In this document: in pieces, positions 1-8,060 of the stretch
Layout of the letters: each line of letters opens with the position of its first letter
How positions within the stretch are numbered: position 1 is the stretch's first letter
From: Symplocastrum torsivum CPER-KK1
GTDB lineage: Bacteria > Cyanobacteriota > Cyanobacteriia > Cyanobacteriales > Coleofasciculaceae
Assembly (NCBI GenBank): GCA_019358875.1
Contig: JAHHIF010000012.1
Span: 62,001-126,000, forward strand
Direction: 5' to 3'
DNA length: 64,000 bases
Made by a program: the position numbers and the translations under genes
The notes under the pieces: model-generated
The model's input: the letters and a program-made list of their open reading frames with translations, nothing else
Databases searched by the model: none
Told to the model about the DNA's origin: nothing

Positions 1-2
1 CC

Positions 3-101
3 ATTGAAAAATCGCTACGAGATGGCGCAAGAGCGATTTTATGGCTAACTACGGGTTATACAGGCGCAACGCTCCGAGACGCTTCAGACTTAATTAAGTG
101 A
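3..101 (+). CDS. C-terminal end of an unidentified protein (5' part outside the window)
   Basis: Frame 3 is open from the first bases to a TGA at 99-101 and gives 32 residues ending in GYTGATLRDASDLIK. The composition (ILWLTTGYTGATLRD) is protein-like, while the other two forward frames close sooner or read poorly. The start lies upstream of the window, so length and family cannot be judged and no function is assigned. The next gene on this side is convergent. Confidence 0.5.
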   Translation: MEKSLRDGARAILWLTTGYTGATLRDASDLIK

Positions 102-212
102 GTGGTTCTGTATCGAGAAGCAATTTGTGGTTGGGTCTGATAGAGTCTAGACACAACCATAAATTAGAGCCTCCTCACAAGCGATTATCAGGAAGAGGTT
201 ACTCCTCAACCC

Positions 213-404
213 TTAAAGCTTCGCCATTCTTAACTCACGGGACTGTTGCTTAACACGACCTTCTATGACGGCTTGCTGCAAGTTAAAAAAAGCGTTTAAG
301 TCATCAATACCGTACTTAGCTTGAAGAAGCTGCCGCAATTTCTCTTCCTCTTCAACCGTCAAGTAACCATTCGAGAGAGCTTGTTGGACAACTTCATAGA
401 TCAT
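213..404 (-). CDS. Small conserved-looking hypothetical protein, 63 aa
   Basis: Short acidic, helix-rich protein that starts MIYEVVQQAL and contains an EEEEKLRQLL stretch followed by KYGIDDLNAFFNLQQAV. It has no membrane segment, signal peptide or Cys/His cluster, so it is probably a small soluble protein. I recall proteins of this size and style as common hypotheticals in cyanobacteria, but I do not know a function. Upstream on the same strand lies a broken reading frame (448-628), so it may be the survivor of a larger locus. Confidence 0.55.
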   Translation of the reverse strand: MIYEVVQQALSNGYLTVEEEEKLRQLLQAKYGIDDLNAFFNLQQAVIEGRVKQQSRELRMAKL

Positions 405-447
405 GGTGTTGCCATAGATAAGTGGACAAAAACTAACAGTAGACGTA

Positions 448-628
448 TCAAGAAAGGCGACGGGAGAGTTCTACATTAGCGACATTAAGGTAAATTATCC
501 GCTCATCTTCTGATTTTGCTCTATCTAAAGGATGACTAAAATCTTGCAATGCTGTATACCAGTCTTGTTTATATTTACCAAGAGCATCTGCCAAGACTTT
601 AACTTCATTGCTAGAGTGGCGATTTCTT
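448..628 (-). pseudogene. Remnant of an unidentified gene (C-terminal part, no start codon)
   Basis: On the minus strand one frame is open for about 57 codons down to a TGA at 450-448. It reads as convincing protein, with segments KVLADALGKYKQDWYTALQ and SEDERIIYLNVANVELSRRL. There is no ATG in the frame and a stop lies just upstream near 629, so this appears to be the C-terminal remnant of a decayed gene. An alternative frame with an ATG gives only 27 poor codons. The family was not recognised. Confidence 0.4.
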
Positions 629-682
629 TACTAATTTTCAAGCTAAATATGGGTTTTTAGCTACATTTCAGATACCTTTAGT

Positions 683-1015
683 TTGAAAGAAATAATGTTG
701 TATGGCGCTATACACTCCGCTGTCTTTAGGCGATCATTTTACACAATTTTCATTGTCGAAAATTATATGGGTCTGCCTATTGCTTTTCAGGGAATACATT
801 TCCGGCGAGACTTTGCGAATAAAAGTCCTGTAACGACAGAATTTTGGCATCAAGATTTGGAAGATCGCCGAATATTGAAGGTAATTATTTACTTGAGTGA
901 TGTTAGCGAGGAGCATGGTCTTTTTGAATATATTCCGAAACCTAGAGTTTCACCTCTATTATCTTGGCTGATCCACTACAAGATTAGGAGGGCTGACAGT
1001 AGAATCAGGGTCTAG
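683..1015 (+). pseudogene. Fragment of a phytanoyl-CoA dioxygenase-like (PhyH/2OG-Fe(II)) protein
   Basis: The 110-aa frame contains WHQD at residues 55-58, the HxD iron-binding motif of PhyH-type 2-oxoglutarate/Fe(II) oxygenases. It is followed by the typical stretch LKVIIYLSDV..GLFEYIPK (about residues 65-86). Intact PhyH proteins are about 250-300 aa and need a second distal histidine and a 2OG-binding arginine; here the frame ends at RRADSRIRV soon after the FEYIPK region. The first 50 residues are also weak, and the only start is a TTG. It is best read as a gene fragment rather than an active oxygenase. Confidence 0.5.
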
Positions 1016-1285
1016 AACTCCAGCCGTTTCGGTCTAAGCTTTGGGGCAAGGTGGTGGAGAGTATAGACAATGGCGAGGGTTATAGGTTAAACAGGTTCAT
1101 AGGCAAATGGCTTTCTTTGGTTGCGATCGCTCTACCTAGGAAGCTATTGCAAGATTGATTGGCAACATGAATTCATTGGGAAAAGGTAAAGGGGAAGGAT
1201 AAGAATCATTTCACCTTTACCCCTTCCCCTAAAATCAATTGAGGATTAGCGATCGCTTTTAGCTCTCCTATACTCACCTTTGATA

Positions 1286-1867
1286 ATGTTTACTATTCAG
1301 CCTTCGCAACCTCAAACCTTGCAATTACCCACCGCTTACTGCAACCCCCTTCATCTAGTTACAGACACAGGGCAGGCAGTTGAAATCTCTACTCATCGTC
1401 CCAGTCTCTTTATCACTGAAAACTTAGAGCGTGTCTTACCGGGTTGGAATTTACCAGTATTGTGGGTAGTGATTGTTTTGCAGCAAGCTCGATATGAACT
1501 GCTGACAACGACTCCTCAAGTGGAGCAAGAGAAAGAGCGGTTGCGAGAACAGTTTATGCGCTTCGGTTTTGATGTGGTATTCAATTTGCGCGATCGCGGC
1601 TTTTTGAGTAATTTGATCGATCCTCGGACTGGCTATCCCTTGCTCTCACCCCCAGGAGAAATTCGCCATGATGACACAGCGGCTGTCAAAGCACTCTTAG
1701 GCTTACCAGTAATTCGCAATCGCTGCCGTGTTCTAAAACATCCCAGTTGGGGTACAGCCGTTTACCCCAGTACCTTACTAACCTCGGCACCGCCAAAGGT
1801 AATAAAGCCTGTACTAAGAAAAGTTGGGTTGCAGCATTGCTGGAAAGAGCTGAAAGCTGATTTGTAA
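1286..1867 (+). CDS. MMADHC-like protein (methylmalonic aciduria and homocystinuria type D homologue)
   Basis: 193-aa protein resembling the C-terminal domain of MMADHC/CblD, the adaptor that in animals works with MMACHC to pass cobalamin to methionine synthase and methylmalonyl-CoA mutase. Recognisable blocks are FIDP-like (LIDPRTGYPLLSP), a block that matches the animal CCKVIRHSLWGTHV region (here CRVLKHPSWGTAVYPS), and an SAPPKVIKPVL tail. The ATG at 1286 is preferred over the TTG two codons earlier; no clear Shine-Dalgarno is visible. It is monocistronic. The partner and cargo in cyanobacteria are unknown, and a role in B12 handling is inferred from family membership only. Confidence 0.75.
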   Translation: MFTIQPSQPQTLQLPTAYCNPLHLVTDTGQAVEISTHRPSLFITENLERVLPGWNLPVLWVVIVLQQARYELLTTTPQVEQEKERLREQFMRFGFDVVFNLRDRGFLSNLIDPRTGYPLLSPPGEIRHDDTAAVKALLGLPVIRNRCRVLKHPSWGTAVYPSTLLTSAPPKVIKPVLRKVGLQHCWKELKADL

Positions 1868-2026
1868 TAGACTCAAGAAAGTGACTGGTTTAAAAGGTCA
1901 CTTAGCTACTATTCTTGTTTAACCGATCAAGGTAAATCTGATGTTAAGGGCGCTCTCTAGTGCAGCGCGGCGGAAATAAATATCCAGTTGGACATTAGCT
2001 AAAAGGCTTACTGTACGAGCAATATT

Positions 2027-2075
2027 GCTTCTGGCTTCTGGCTTCTGCCTCCTGCCTCCTGCCTTCTGCCTTCTT
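2027..2075. repeat. Heptanucleotide tandem repeat (CTTCTGG/CTCCTGC type)
   Basis: Seven consecutive 7-bp units: GCTTCTG three times, CCTCCTG twice, then CCTTCTG and CCTTCTT. Such short tandemly repeated heptamers are typical of cyanobacterial intergenic DNA. It lies between the MMADHC-like gene and the convergent receiver gene. Confidence 0.8.
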
Positions 2076-2169
2076 GGATTAGTTCTCTTCCCTTTCATTT
2101 AGTAAAAGGTGTGCTGAGTCGGTGATTAGCGGACAAAAAATCTCAGATTCTTACCAAAGTTCTAATGAG

Positions 2170-2568
2170 CTAACGAGCCTCTTTAAGTTCTACCCGACTT
2201 GCTACCTCAGCTATTAACTCATCGGGATTAATCGGCTTGGAGATGTGTAGCTGGAAGCCAGCACCTAGTATCCGAGCCAGCTTCAGTCCCCTCTTAGAAT
2301 GGGTTACTGCTACGGCAACTAAATGGCGACCTCGTTGTGCCTCATACGCCCGCACCCGCTTGACAAGCTCGTAGCCATCTAGGTCAGGTAGGTTAAGATT
2401 GCTCACCAGCACATTGGGCTTATAACGGTCTTGTATGGCTAGTGCTTCTCCAGCCGAAGCGGCTGTTATTACCCTAGCTCCGACATCTTCAAATATAAAT
2501 TTGAATAACTCCGCACAAGCTCGGTTGTTTTCAACAACAAGTATCCACAAACCTTTGAGACTTTCCAT
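2170..2568 (-). CDS. Stand-alone response-regulator receiver domain with a substituted phosphoacceptor
   Basis: 132-aa CheY-like receiver with no output domain. The fold signature is clear: LWILVVENN (beta-1), a LVSNLNLPDLDGYELVKRV block (beta-3/alpha-3), AVAVTHS with the conserved Thr at residue 89, and SKPINPDEL with Lys111. The Asp that normally accepts phosphate is Asn57 (codon AAT), and the acidic pair after beta-1 is E-N-N instead of D-D or D-E. The protein is therefore probably a pseudo-receiver that works through protein contact rather than phosphorylation. No histidine kinase lies nearby. Confidence 0.8.
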   Translation of the reverse strand: MESLKGLWILVVENNRACAELFKFIFEDVGARVITAASAGEALAIQDRYKPNVLVSNLNLPDLDGYELVKRVRAYEAQRGRHLVAVAVTHSKRGLKLARILGAGFQLHISKPINPDELIAEVASRVELKEAR

Positions 2569-2886
2569 ATTTCCAGACTCGGCTAACCGTTAATACTAGG
2601 TCTTCAACAAATTTTCACGAGTGCGAATCTCCTCAACATCTCTTGTGAGGAAATAGGCTTCGAGTAATAAGTTTGAATTATTTGTAGTAGTTTTATTTTG
2701 ATAGGGAGTCAAATAAATGAATTCTTTACAAAGAATTTATAATCTATGGGTAAAAATCTAGATATTGTGAAGAAAGTGAAAAGTTTGCTATGAACCATGA
2801 ACCAGGCGCTCCTAGTTAGGAAAATAAGAAGCTGATGGCTGATAGCTGAGGGCTAACTGCTATATTTATTCATTGTTCGACGCAAG
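2569..2886. other. Intergenic region, 318 bp
   Basis: AT-rich DNA between two minus-strand genes. It carries the presumed promoter of the receiver gene. Near 2830-2856 there is a short degenerate heptamer run (GCTGATG, GCTGATA, GCTGAGG). No reading frame or RNA gene was recognised. Confidence 0.5.
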
Positions 2887-3954
2887 CTAAATAATCCCTT
2901 TAGGAGTACGGGGATGCTTGGAGTATAGGGGACTAAGGATGCGGTTCAGTTCACGTATCTGCTCTGCTGTACCCATGCAGATTAATAAATCTCCTGGCAG
3001 AAGTGGGGTGTCACCTGTTGGTCCTGCAATAAGGGTACCCTCAGCACGACGAATCGCGAGTACCAGTGCCCCAGTTTGCGATCGCAATCGTGCCTCTCTT
3101 AGGGTTTGTCCCACTATCGGGCAAGCTTGGGGTTCAATAAGAACTTCTTCTAAATAAAACGCTCGATCAGTTCCTGTGAGAATCCCATCCACAAAGTCCA
3201 TCACTTGAGGTCTAAGCGCTGCTGCTGCCATGCGCCTACCACCAGTGATATAGGGTGAGACAACGGCATCGGCGCCTGCCCGTTGCAGCTTTTTTACAGC
3301 TTCTTCGTTACTGGCACGGGCAATTGCCCGGATTTTGGGATTGAGAGTTTTCGCTGAAAGCACGGTGTAGAGATTTTCGGCATCCGAGGGAAGTGCGGCG
3401 ACGAGACAAATCGATCGCTCAATTCCGACTTTCAGGAGGGTGTCATCCAAAGTGGCATCCCCTTGTACTGCCATATACCCCATTTGCAGAGCTTCCTCAA
3501 TTTGATCGACTTCGGAGTCGATCGCTATAAACAAGATCCCTTCAGCTTTAAATTCCAAGGCAATCTGCCGCCCTGTACGCCCAAAGCCGCAAAGAATGTA
3601 GTGTTCCGTTAAAGTGTCTACCAAGCGTTTGCGTTGCCTCAGTCGCATTCCTTCTTGAAAGTAGCCCTGAATGACCGCTTCTGTAAACCGATTGACGATA
3701 TAGCCGATGCTGACAACACCCATCAAAATCAGGGAGATTGTAAAAATGCGTCCGCGATCGCCTAGAGGGTTCGTTTCTCCATAGCCAACGGTTGCAAGCG
3801 TAATCACCGTCATATATGCCGCGTCTGACCATGACCATCCCTCAACCAACCTGTACCACAAGGTACCAATCAGAGCGACCACAAAAAGCGCGATCGCTCC
3901 AGCAATTAGCTCTTTTCGCAAGCGTCGATATTTCTGCTCAAGTGTTGACAGCAC
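2887..3954 (-). CDS. Potassium channel with RCK (TrkA-N/TrkA-C) regulatory domains, MthK type
   Basis: 355 aa. A two-helix pore module comes first: TM1 about residues 16-36, the K+ selectivity filter TVGYGE at 55-60, and TM2 about 68-88. After a linker comes a TrkA-N Rossmann domain with the nucleotide-binding GFGRTGR at 123-129 and an acidic residue at 146 (AIDSE), then a TrkA-C domain near 265-345. This is the MthK/TrkA-linked channel architecture, in which ligand binding to an RCK ring gates K+ flux across the inner membrane. It is monocistronic. A second, inward-rectifier-type K+ channel lies at 20.1 kb. Confidence 0.9.
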   Translation of the reverse strand: MLSTLEQKYRRLRKELIAGAIALFVVALIGTLWYRLVEGWSWSDAAYMTVITLATVGYGETNPLGDRGRIFTISLILMGVVSIGYIVNRFTEAVIQGYFQEGMRLRQRKRLVDTLTEHYILCGFGRTGRQIALEFKAEGILFIAIDSEVDQIEEALQMGYMAVQGDATLDDTLLKVGIERSICLVAALPSDAENLYTVLSAKTLNPKIRAIARASNEEAVKKLQRAGADAVVSPYITGGRRMAAAALRPQVMDFVDGILTGTDRAFYLEEVLIEPQACPIVGQTLREARLRSQTGALVLAIRRAEGTLIAGPTGDTPLLPGDLLICMGTAEQIRELNRILSPLYSKHPRTPKGII

Positions 3955-4336
3955 CGCTTGTTCTCACTGTGTATCATGGTGGCTCCTGAGAAGTTTCAAG
4001 CATACACAATGATCAAATACTTGTGATTTCAGCCTGTAGCGGTAACTACTCAAGAGAGGAGTACTGTGGACATCTTTAACGCTTTTTTGAGACTAGAGCT
4101 TCATATTGTCAAGATTTGCTGGAAAAACAATTTCGCAAAGAGGTCTAGGGCTGCCTTTTCCCTAGATAAGATAAAAGACATATGACTCAGGCTGTTAATG
4201 AATGTTAAGTAGTAGGACAGACAGACAAGCATTGCATTATCGGCTCTGCTGTTAAGTAGAGCGAAGCTTGAGCCAAACTCATCGAATCCGTTCTCAAAAA
4301 AATCATCGTCCAATACTGCAATTAAGGATTAAGTTA
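3955..4336. other. Divergent intergenic region between the K+ channel and argD
   Basis: 382 bp holding the promoters of both divergent genes. Small overlapping frames here, including the TTG-started extension of argD from 4268, look non-coding. No operator or riboswitch was recognised. Confidence 0.5.
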
Positions 4337-5620
4337 GTGAGTCTAGAAACTCTCGTTCAAGATCCCTCCATCCCAGCCGAGTCAACATCAGGTGCGTCTG
4401 CTCCCTATGATTTCGCAGACTTTGACGCTAGTGTGATGACGACCTACGGGCGCTTTCCGATCGCTTTAGAACGGGGAGAAGGCTGCCGTGTCTGGGATAC
4501 CGAGGGACGTGAATATCTCGACTTTGTGGCAGGTATTGCCACTTGTACTTTAGGGCACGCCCACCCTGCTTTGGTCGAAACAGTGACGCAGCAAATCAAA
4601 AAACTGCATCATGTCTCTAATCTCTACTACATCCCAGAGCAAGGAAAATTAGCTAAGTGGATTATTGACCATTCTTGTGCCGAGCGAGTATTTTTCTGCA
4701 ACTCTGGGGCAGAGGCAAACGAAGGAGCAATTAAGCTTGCCCGGAAGTATGCTCACAAGGTATTAGAAATTGACTATCCAGTGATAGTGACGGCTAAAGC
4801 TAGTTTCCACGGACGGACACTAGCAACGATTACAGCAACAGGACAGCCGAAGTATCAGAAGGACTTTAACCCCTTGGTGCCTGGGTTCCACTACGTCCCC
4901 TACAACGACCTTCGGGCAGTGGAAAATGCGATCGCTGACCTCGACGAGGGCAACCAACGAGTAGCAGCAATTATGTTGGAAGCCTTGCAGGGAGAAGGTG
5001 GCGTTCGGCCCGGCGAGTTAGAGTACTTCCAGCAGCTGCGGAAAATCTGTGATGACAATAATATCCTGCTGATTTTAGATGAAGTGCAGGTTGGGATGGG
5101 TCGCACTGGCAAGTACTGGGGTTATGAAAATCTGGGAATTGAGCCGGATATCTTTACTAGTGCTAAGGGACTCGCTGGTGGCATTCCAATTGGCGCGATG
5201 ATGTGTAAAAAGTTCTGTGATGTTTTCCAGGCAGGTGACCATGCCAGCACCTTCGGCGGAAATCCGTTTGCTTGTGCGGCAGCGCTTACTGTTGGTGAGA
5301 CGCTGGAACGGGAGAACATTCTGCAAAATGTGCAGGAACGTGGTGAACAGTTACGGGCAAGCTTAAGTGCGATCGCATCGAAGTACCCGCAAATCATTTC
5401 CGAAGTGCGGGGTTGGGGTCTAATCAATGGGATGGAACTAAATAGCGACATCGAGCTAACTTCAGCAGATATCGTTAAAGCTGTAATGGCAAAAGGCTTG
5501 CTGCTGGTACCCGCAGGACCAAAAGTGCTTCGCTTTGTACCACCGCTGATTGTCTCGGCTCAGGAAGTCGATCAAGCTACTCAAGCAGTTGAAAGTGCGA
5601 TCGCAGAATTAACCTCATAA
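4337..5620 (+). CDS. argD: Acetylornithine aminotransferase
   Basis: PLP-dependent class III aminotransferase of arginine biosynthesis that converts N-acetylglutamate 5-semialdehyde and glutamate to N-acetylornithine and 2-oxoglutarate. Landmarks are YGRFPIALERG near the N-terminus, CNSGAEANEGAIKLARK (cofactor phosphate region), ILDEVQVGMGRTGK with the PLP-ring Asp, and SAKGLAGGIPIGAM with the Schiff-base lysine. The GTG at 4337 (V-S-L-E-T-L) is chosen because AAGGA lies just upstream and cyanobacterial ArgD proteins begin with a similar SLETL-type sequence; a TTG at 4268 would add 23 unconvincing residues. Length of 427 aa is normal. Confidence 0.93.
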   Translation: MSLETLVQDPSIPAESTSGASAPYDFADFDASVMTTYGRFPIALERGEGCRVWDTEGREYLDFVAGIATCTLGHAHPALVETVTQQIKKLHHVSNLYYIPEQGKLAKWIIDHSCAERVFFCNSGAEANEGAIKLARKYAHKVLEIDYPVIVTAKASFHGRTLATITATGQPKYQKDFNPLVPGFHYVPYNDLRAVENAIADLDEGNQRVAAIMLEALQGEGGVRPGELEYFQQLRKICDDNNILLILDEVQVGMGRTGKYWGYENLGIEPDIFTSAKGLAGGIPIGAMMCKKFCDVFQAGDHASTFGGNPFACAAALTVGETLERENILQNVQERGEQLRASLSAIASKYPQIISEVRGWGLINGMELNSDIELTSADIVKAVMAKGLLLVPAGPKVLRFVPPLIVSAQEVDQATQAVESAIAELTS

Positions 5621-5671
5621 ACACCCAACGCTCTAGAGTACCCTCACGGGTGCCCACTCACTACCGAGGAA

Positions 5672-5784
5672 TCGACTGGGAGCATGTCACCGATGGGAAG
5701 CTCTCACCCTAAATCCCTCTCCCCGTGGGAGAGGGACGCATGAAATCTTACTCCCCTTGCTTTCCTTGACATGCTCCCAATCGA
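5672..5784. mobile_element. MITE-like element with 18-bp terminal inverted repeats
   Basis: The left end 5672-5689 (TCGACTGGGAGCATGTCA) and right end 5767-5784 are inverted copies with one mismatch. Inside is a second near-perfect hairpin (CCCTCTCCC/GGGAGAGGG). No coding capacity is present. It sits just after argD in the gap with the convergent SH3-like gene, a usual place for non-autonomous elements. Confidence 0.6.
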
Positions 5785-5871
5785 CTTCCCCCTCTTTTTC
5801 CCCTGCCTTCCCTGCTTTCTTGTTCAGCCTCAACTAAAAAGCATCAGCGAGTGAGAAGAAAGTCTGAAACA

Positions 5872-6576
5872 CTAGCGGCAAGCAAATCCCGGCCCAACAT
5901 TTCCAGTAGGAGAGGCGCCAAATCCAGTAGAAATCCACCCAGTTCTAGGCGATACGATCCTGACCCAGACGCGATTTCCTTCTGCACTGTTGGTCTGACT
6001 TTGTATAGGATTTGCCAGCCTGATTGTTGCTCCAGAAGCAACACCGCCACTAGGGTTTGAAGAAGAGGACAGGCTTGGACTTTGACGGACGCTCAAAGCT
6101 GTCCTAGTTACGTGGCAGGTGCTTGACGTTGTTGGTGGTGGTGTTGGTTGCGGTGTTGGTTGCGGTGTTGGTTGCGGTGTTGGTTGCGGTGACGGTTGCG
6201 TTCCAGTGCAGGCTTTGAGGACTGATGTCTGTACAAATCCTACAGCCGGGGCGCTGACAGCTATCCATCCTTGGCTGTTGCCATTGTCAGCAAGTGTAAC
6301 CTGTTCATTCGGCGCTAGCGCTCTAACGGCTTGGCTGCCGATTGAAGGCTGACTCCGGATAAAGGTTGACGTATTAACAGCGCGGCATTGTCCCACAAGC
6401 CCTTGTGCAAGTTGAACGTTGCCCTCAGGTTGCAACGACAGTGATTCTGATTCTTGAATACTATTAGCGGCTAGGGTACTGGGAACAGCGGTGATGGGTG
6501 TATTTACCCCTCCCACAACGCCGAATACCAAAGCCAATAAAGCGGAAGACTTAGCCCAGTGGCTTAGCTTTTTCAT
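5872..6576 (-). CDS. Secreted SH3-like domain protein with Pro/Gln/Thr linker (copy 1)
   Basis: 234 aa from ATG 6576, which has GAGGAG eight bases upstream; a GTG three codons earlier overlaps that site and is rejected. A signal peptide (KKLSHWAKSSALLALVFGVVGG, roughly residues 2-30) precedes two bacterial-SH3-like modules. The first (about 60-120) has GWIAVSAPAVGFV, the second (about 150-230) has VWVRIVSPRTGWISTGF. A PQPTPQPTP repeat joins them. Cysteines are paired per module (GQCRAV..KAC; STCHV..FACR). Such proteins act in the periplasm or outside the cell, often near the wall; the ligand is unknown. The gene at 6811 is a tandem paralogue. Confidence 0.75.
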   Translation of the reverse strand: MKKLSHWAKSSALLALVFGVVGGVNTPITAVPSTLAANSIQESESLSLQPEGNVQLAQGLVGQCRAVNTSTFIRSQPSIGSQAVRALAPNEQVTLADNGNSQGWIAVSAPAVGFVQTSVLKACTGTQPSPQPTPQPTPQPTPQPTPPPTTSSTCHVTRTALSVRQSPSLSSSSNPSGGVASGATIRLANPIQSQTNSAEGNRVWVRIVSPRTGWISTGFGASPTGNVGPGFACR

Positions 6577-6775
6577 GTTGTTCACTCCTCATCTAACCAA
6601 AACGTTTTGAGTAGAGACTTCTAGATTAAAAGTCTTACAAGCACTAGGGTCAGGTTGTGCAAGACCTCTAACCAAGTAGCCAAGGCTCATAAATGAACGA
6701 TTGATACTTGGATAATTAATCTCTACCAAGCCTCATAGTCCCATAGCATACGAAAAAAAGTCAGCACAAATTTAA
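6577..6775. repeat. Duplicated 5' region, copy 1
   Basis: The sequence upstream of SH3-like copy 1 matches the region upstream of copy 2 (7441-7640) in many blocks. Shared blocks include CTCCTCATCTAACCAAA, a GAGACTTC-AGATT block, AAGTAGCCAAGG, and an AGCATAC-A(7)-TCAG block about 170-185 bp upstream of each start. Promoter and leader were evidently duplicated together with the gene. Confidence 0.65.
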
Positions 6776-6810
6776 GAGAAAGCTTGATAGGCACAGAAAG
6801 TGCTACTGCA

Positions 6811-7440
6811 CTAAGAGCAAGAAAATCTTGAACCAAGATTTCCTTCAGGGAAGCCACTGGAAACCCAGCCACTTAGGGGCGTGACGATTCTGACCCAGGT
6901 ACGTCCTGTGCTGTCTACTTGTGACTGTTCAGGATTCGTAAGCTTGACGACTCCCCCAGCAGCGACGCTGCCAATTGGACTTCCTTGAGTCGTGTTAGGG
7001 TTGGGACGAATAGACAACGTGACATCTGCTCTACGGCAAGTGTTTGACCCAACGGGAGGATTCCCAGAGCAAGCTTTCAGGTATCTGGCGATTACATATC
7101 CATTTGTGGGAGAACTGACTCCTATCCAACCAGCATTGCCACTATCAGCAAGGGTAACGCGAGCGTTTGTTTGTAGAGTTGCAAGCGCTTCACTTCCAGG
7201 CGCAACTGAAGCTTGTGAGAAGATATCTATCGTTCGGTTAGCCGCGCGGCATTGTCCTATAAGGTTTTGTGCAAGCTGAACATCACCCTGTGCCTGCAAG
7301 GAGAGTGCTTCTGTTTCTTGAACACTATTGGCGGCTAAGTTGCTAGGAACAGCGATAACAGGCGCACTGATTCCCCCGATCAGGCTTAATGTCACAGCCA
7401 ATATAGTGGGAGACTTACCCCAGGTTCTTATCTTGTTCAT
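6811..7440 (-). CDS. Secreted SH3-like domain protein (copy 2, no Pro-rich linker)
   Basis: 209-aa paralogue of the neighbouring gene. The ATG at 7440 has GAGGAG at the same spacing as copy 1. A signal peptide (about residues 1-30) is followed by the shared segment VPSNLAANSVQETEALSLQ, and then two SH3-like modules: one with GWIGVSSPTNGYV and another with TWVRIVTPLSGWVSSGF. The repeated PQPT linker of copy 1 is absent here and replaced by GNPPVGSNTC. Cysteine positions are conserved between copies. An extracytoplasmic location is likely; the binding partner is unknown. Confidence 0.72.
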   Translation of the reverse strand: MNKIRTWGKSPTILAVTLSLIGGISAPVIAVPSNLAANSVQETEALSLQAQGDVQLAQNLIGQCRAANRTIDIFSQASVAPGSEALATLQTNARVTLADSGNAGWIGVSSPTNGYVIARYLKACSGNPPVGSNTCRRADVTLSIRPNPNTTQGSPIGSVAAGGVVKLTNPEQSQVDSTGRTWVRIVTPLSGWVSSGFPEGNLGSRFSCS

Positions 7441-8060
7441 ACTGTCAACTCCTCATCTAACCAAATGTTTTTTAAGTTGAGACTTCCAGATTCAAAGTCC
7501 TACAAGTAGTAGGGTCGAGTTTTCCAAGACCTTTAGCTAAGTAGCCAAGGGTTTTAGATATCTGCCCCTAATCACCTGGCGTTAGTAGGATAATTAATCT
7601 CTCGTCAGCCTCTTCGTCCAATAGCATACAAAAAAAAGGTCAGTGCGAATTATGGGAATGATGGGGTTGATACCAAAGGGTTCGCGGATGACCTGAATCG
7701 CCTTTTCCTCCTGATCGGAATTAGGTTCGCTTTGTTGTATCTAAACCGTCGTGAATAAACCCGTTGCTTACAGCGCAGTGATTAGGCGATCGCTTTTTGC
7801 TAGCTTGAACAATTTCACTTTTTATTTGCAAGGTATATTTTAACGTTTAGCTAGCTTACAGTTTCTCTCAATAAGCTGTGAAGGTAAGAGGGGAGAGCGA
7901 TACCTGAAGAGTCTTGCCCTTCTCCTCAAAGGGTTAACCAGTCAGGAGTTTATCGCTCAATCCGGACTAGAGATACTAGTTTTCTAAAGTAATATTAAGT
8001 TAATAGATGACAGAGATTATCATTTAGGGTTATTTTTAGAGAAAGGTTTAGGAGGTAAGC
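7441..8060. other. Divergent intergenic region, 620 bp, including duplicated 5' region copy 2
   Basis: Positions 7441 to about 7640 repeat the upstream region of SH3-like copy 1. The rest holds a HIP1 site near 7790 and the promoter and leader of the [2Fe-2S] gene at 8061. No further gene or structured RNA was recognised. Confidence 0.5.

Noticed and set aside
101..140. GAGTGGTTC-GTATC similarity between positions 101-125 and 19321-19345
   Set aside because: Only about 15 scattered matching bases; too short to call a repeat.
1150..1245. GGTAAAGGGGAAGG and TTTACCCCTTCCCC blocks
   Set aside because: Looked like a terminator, but the arms do not pair well enough as a stem.
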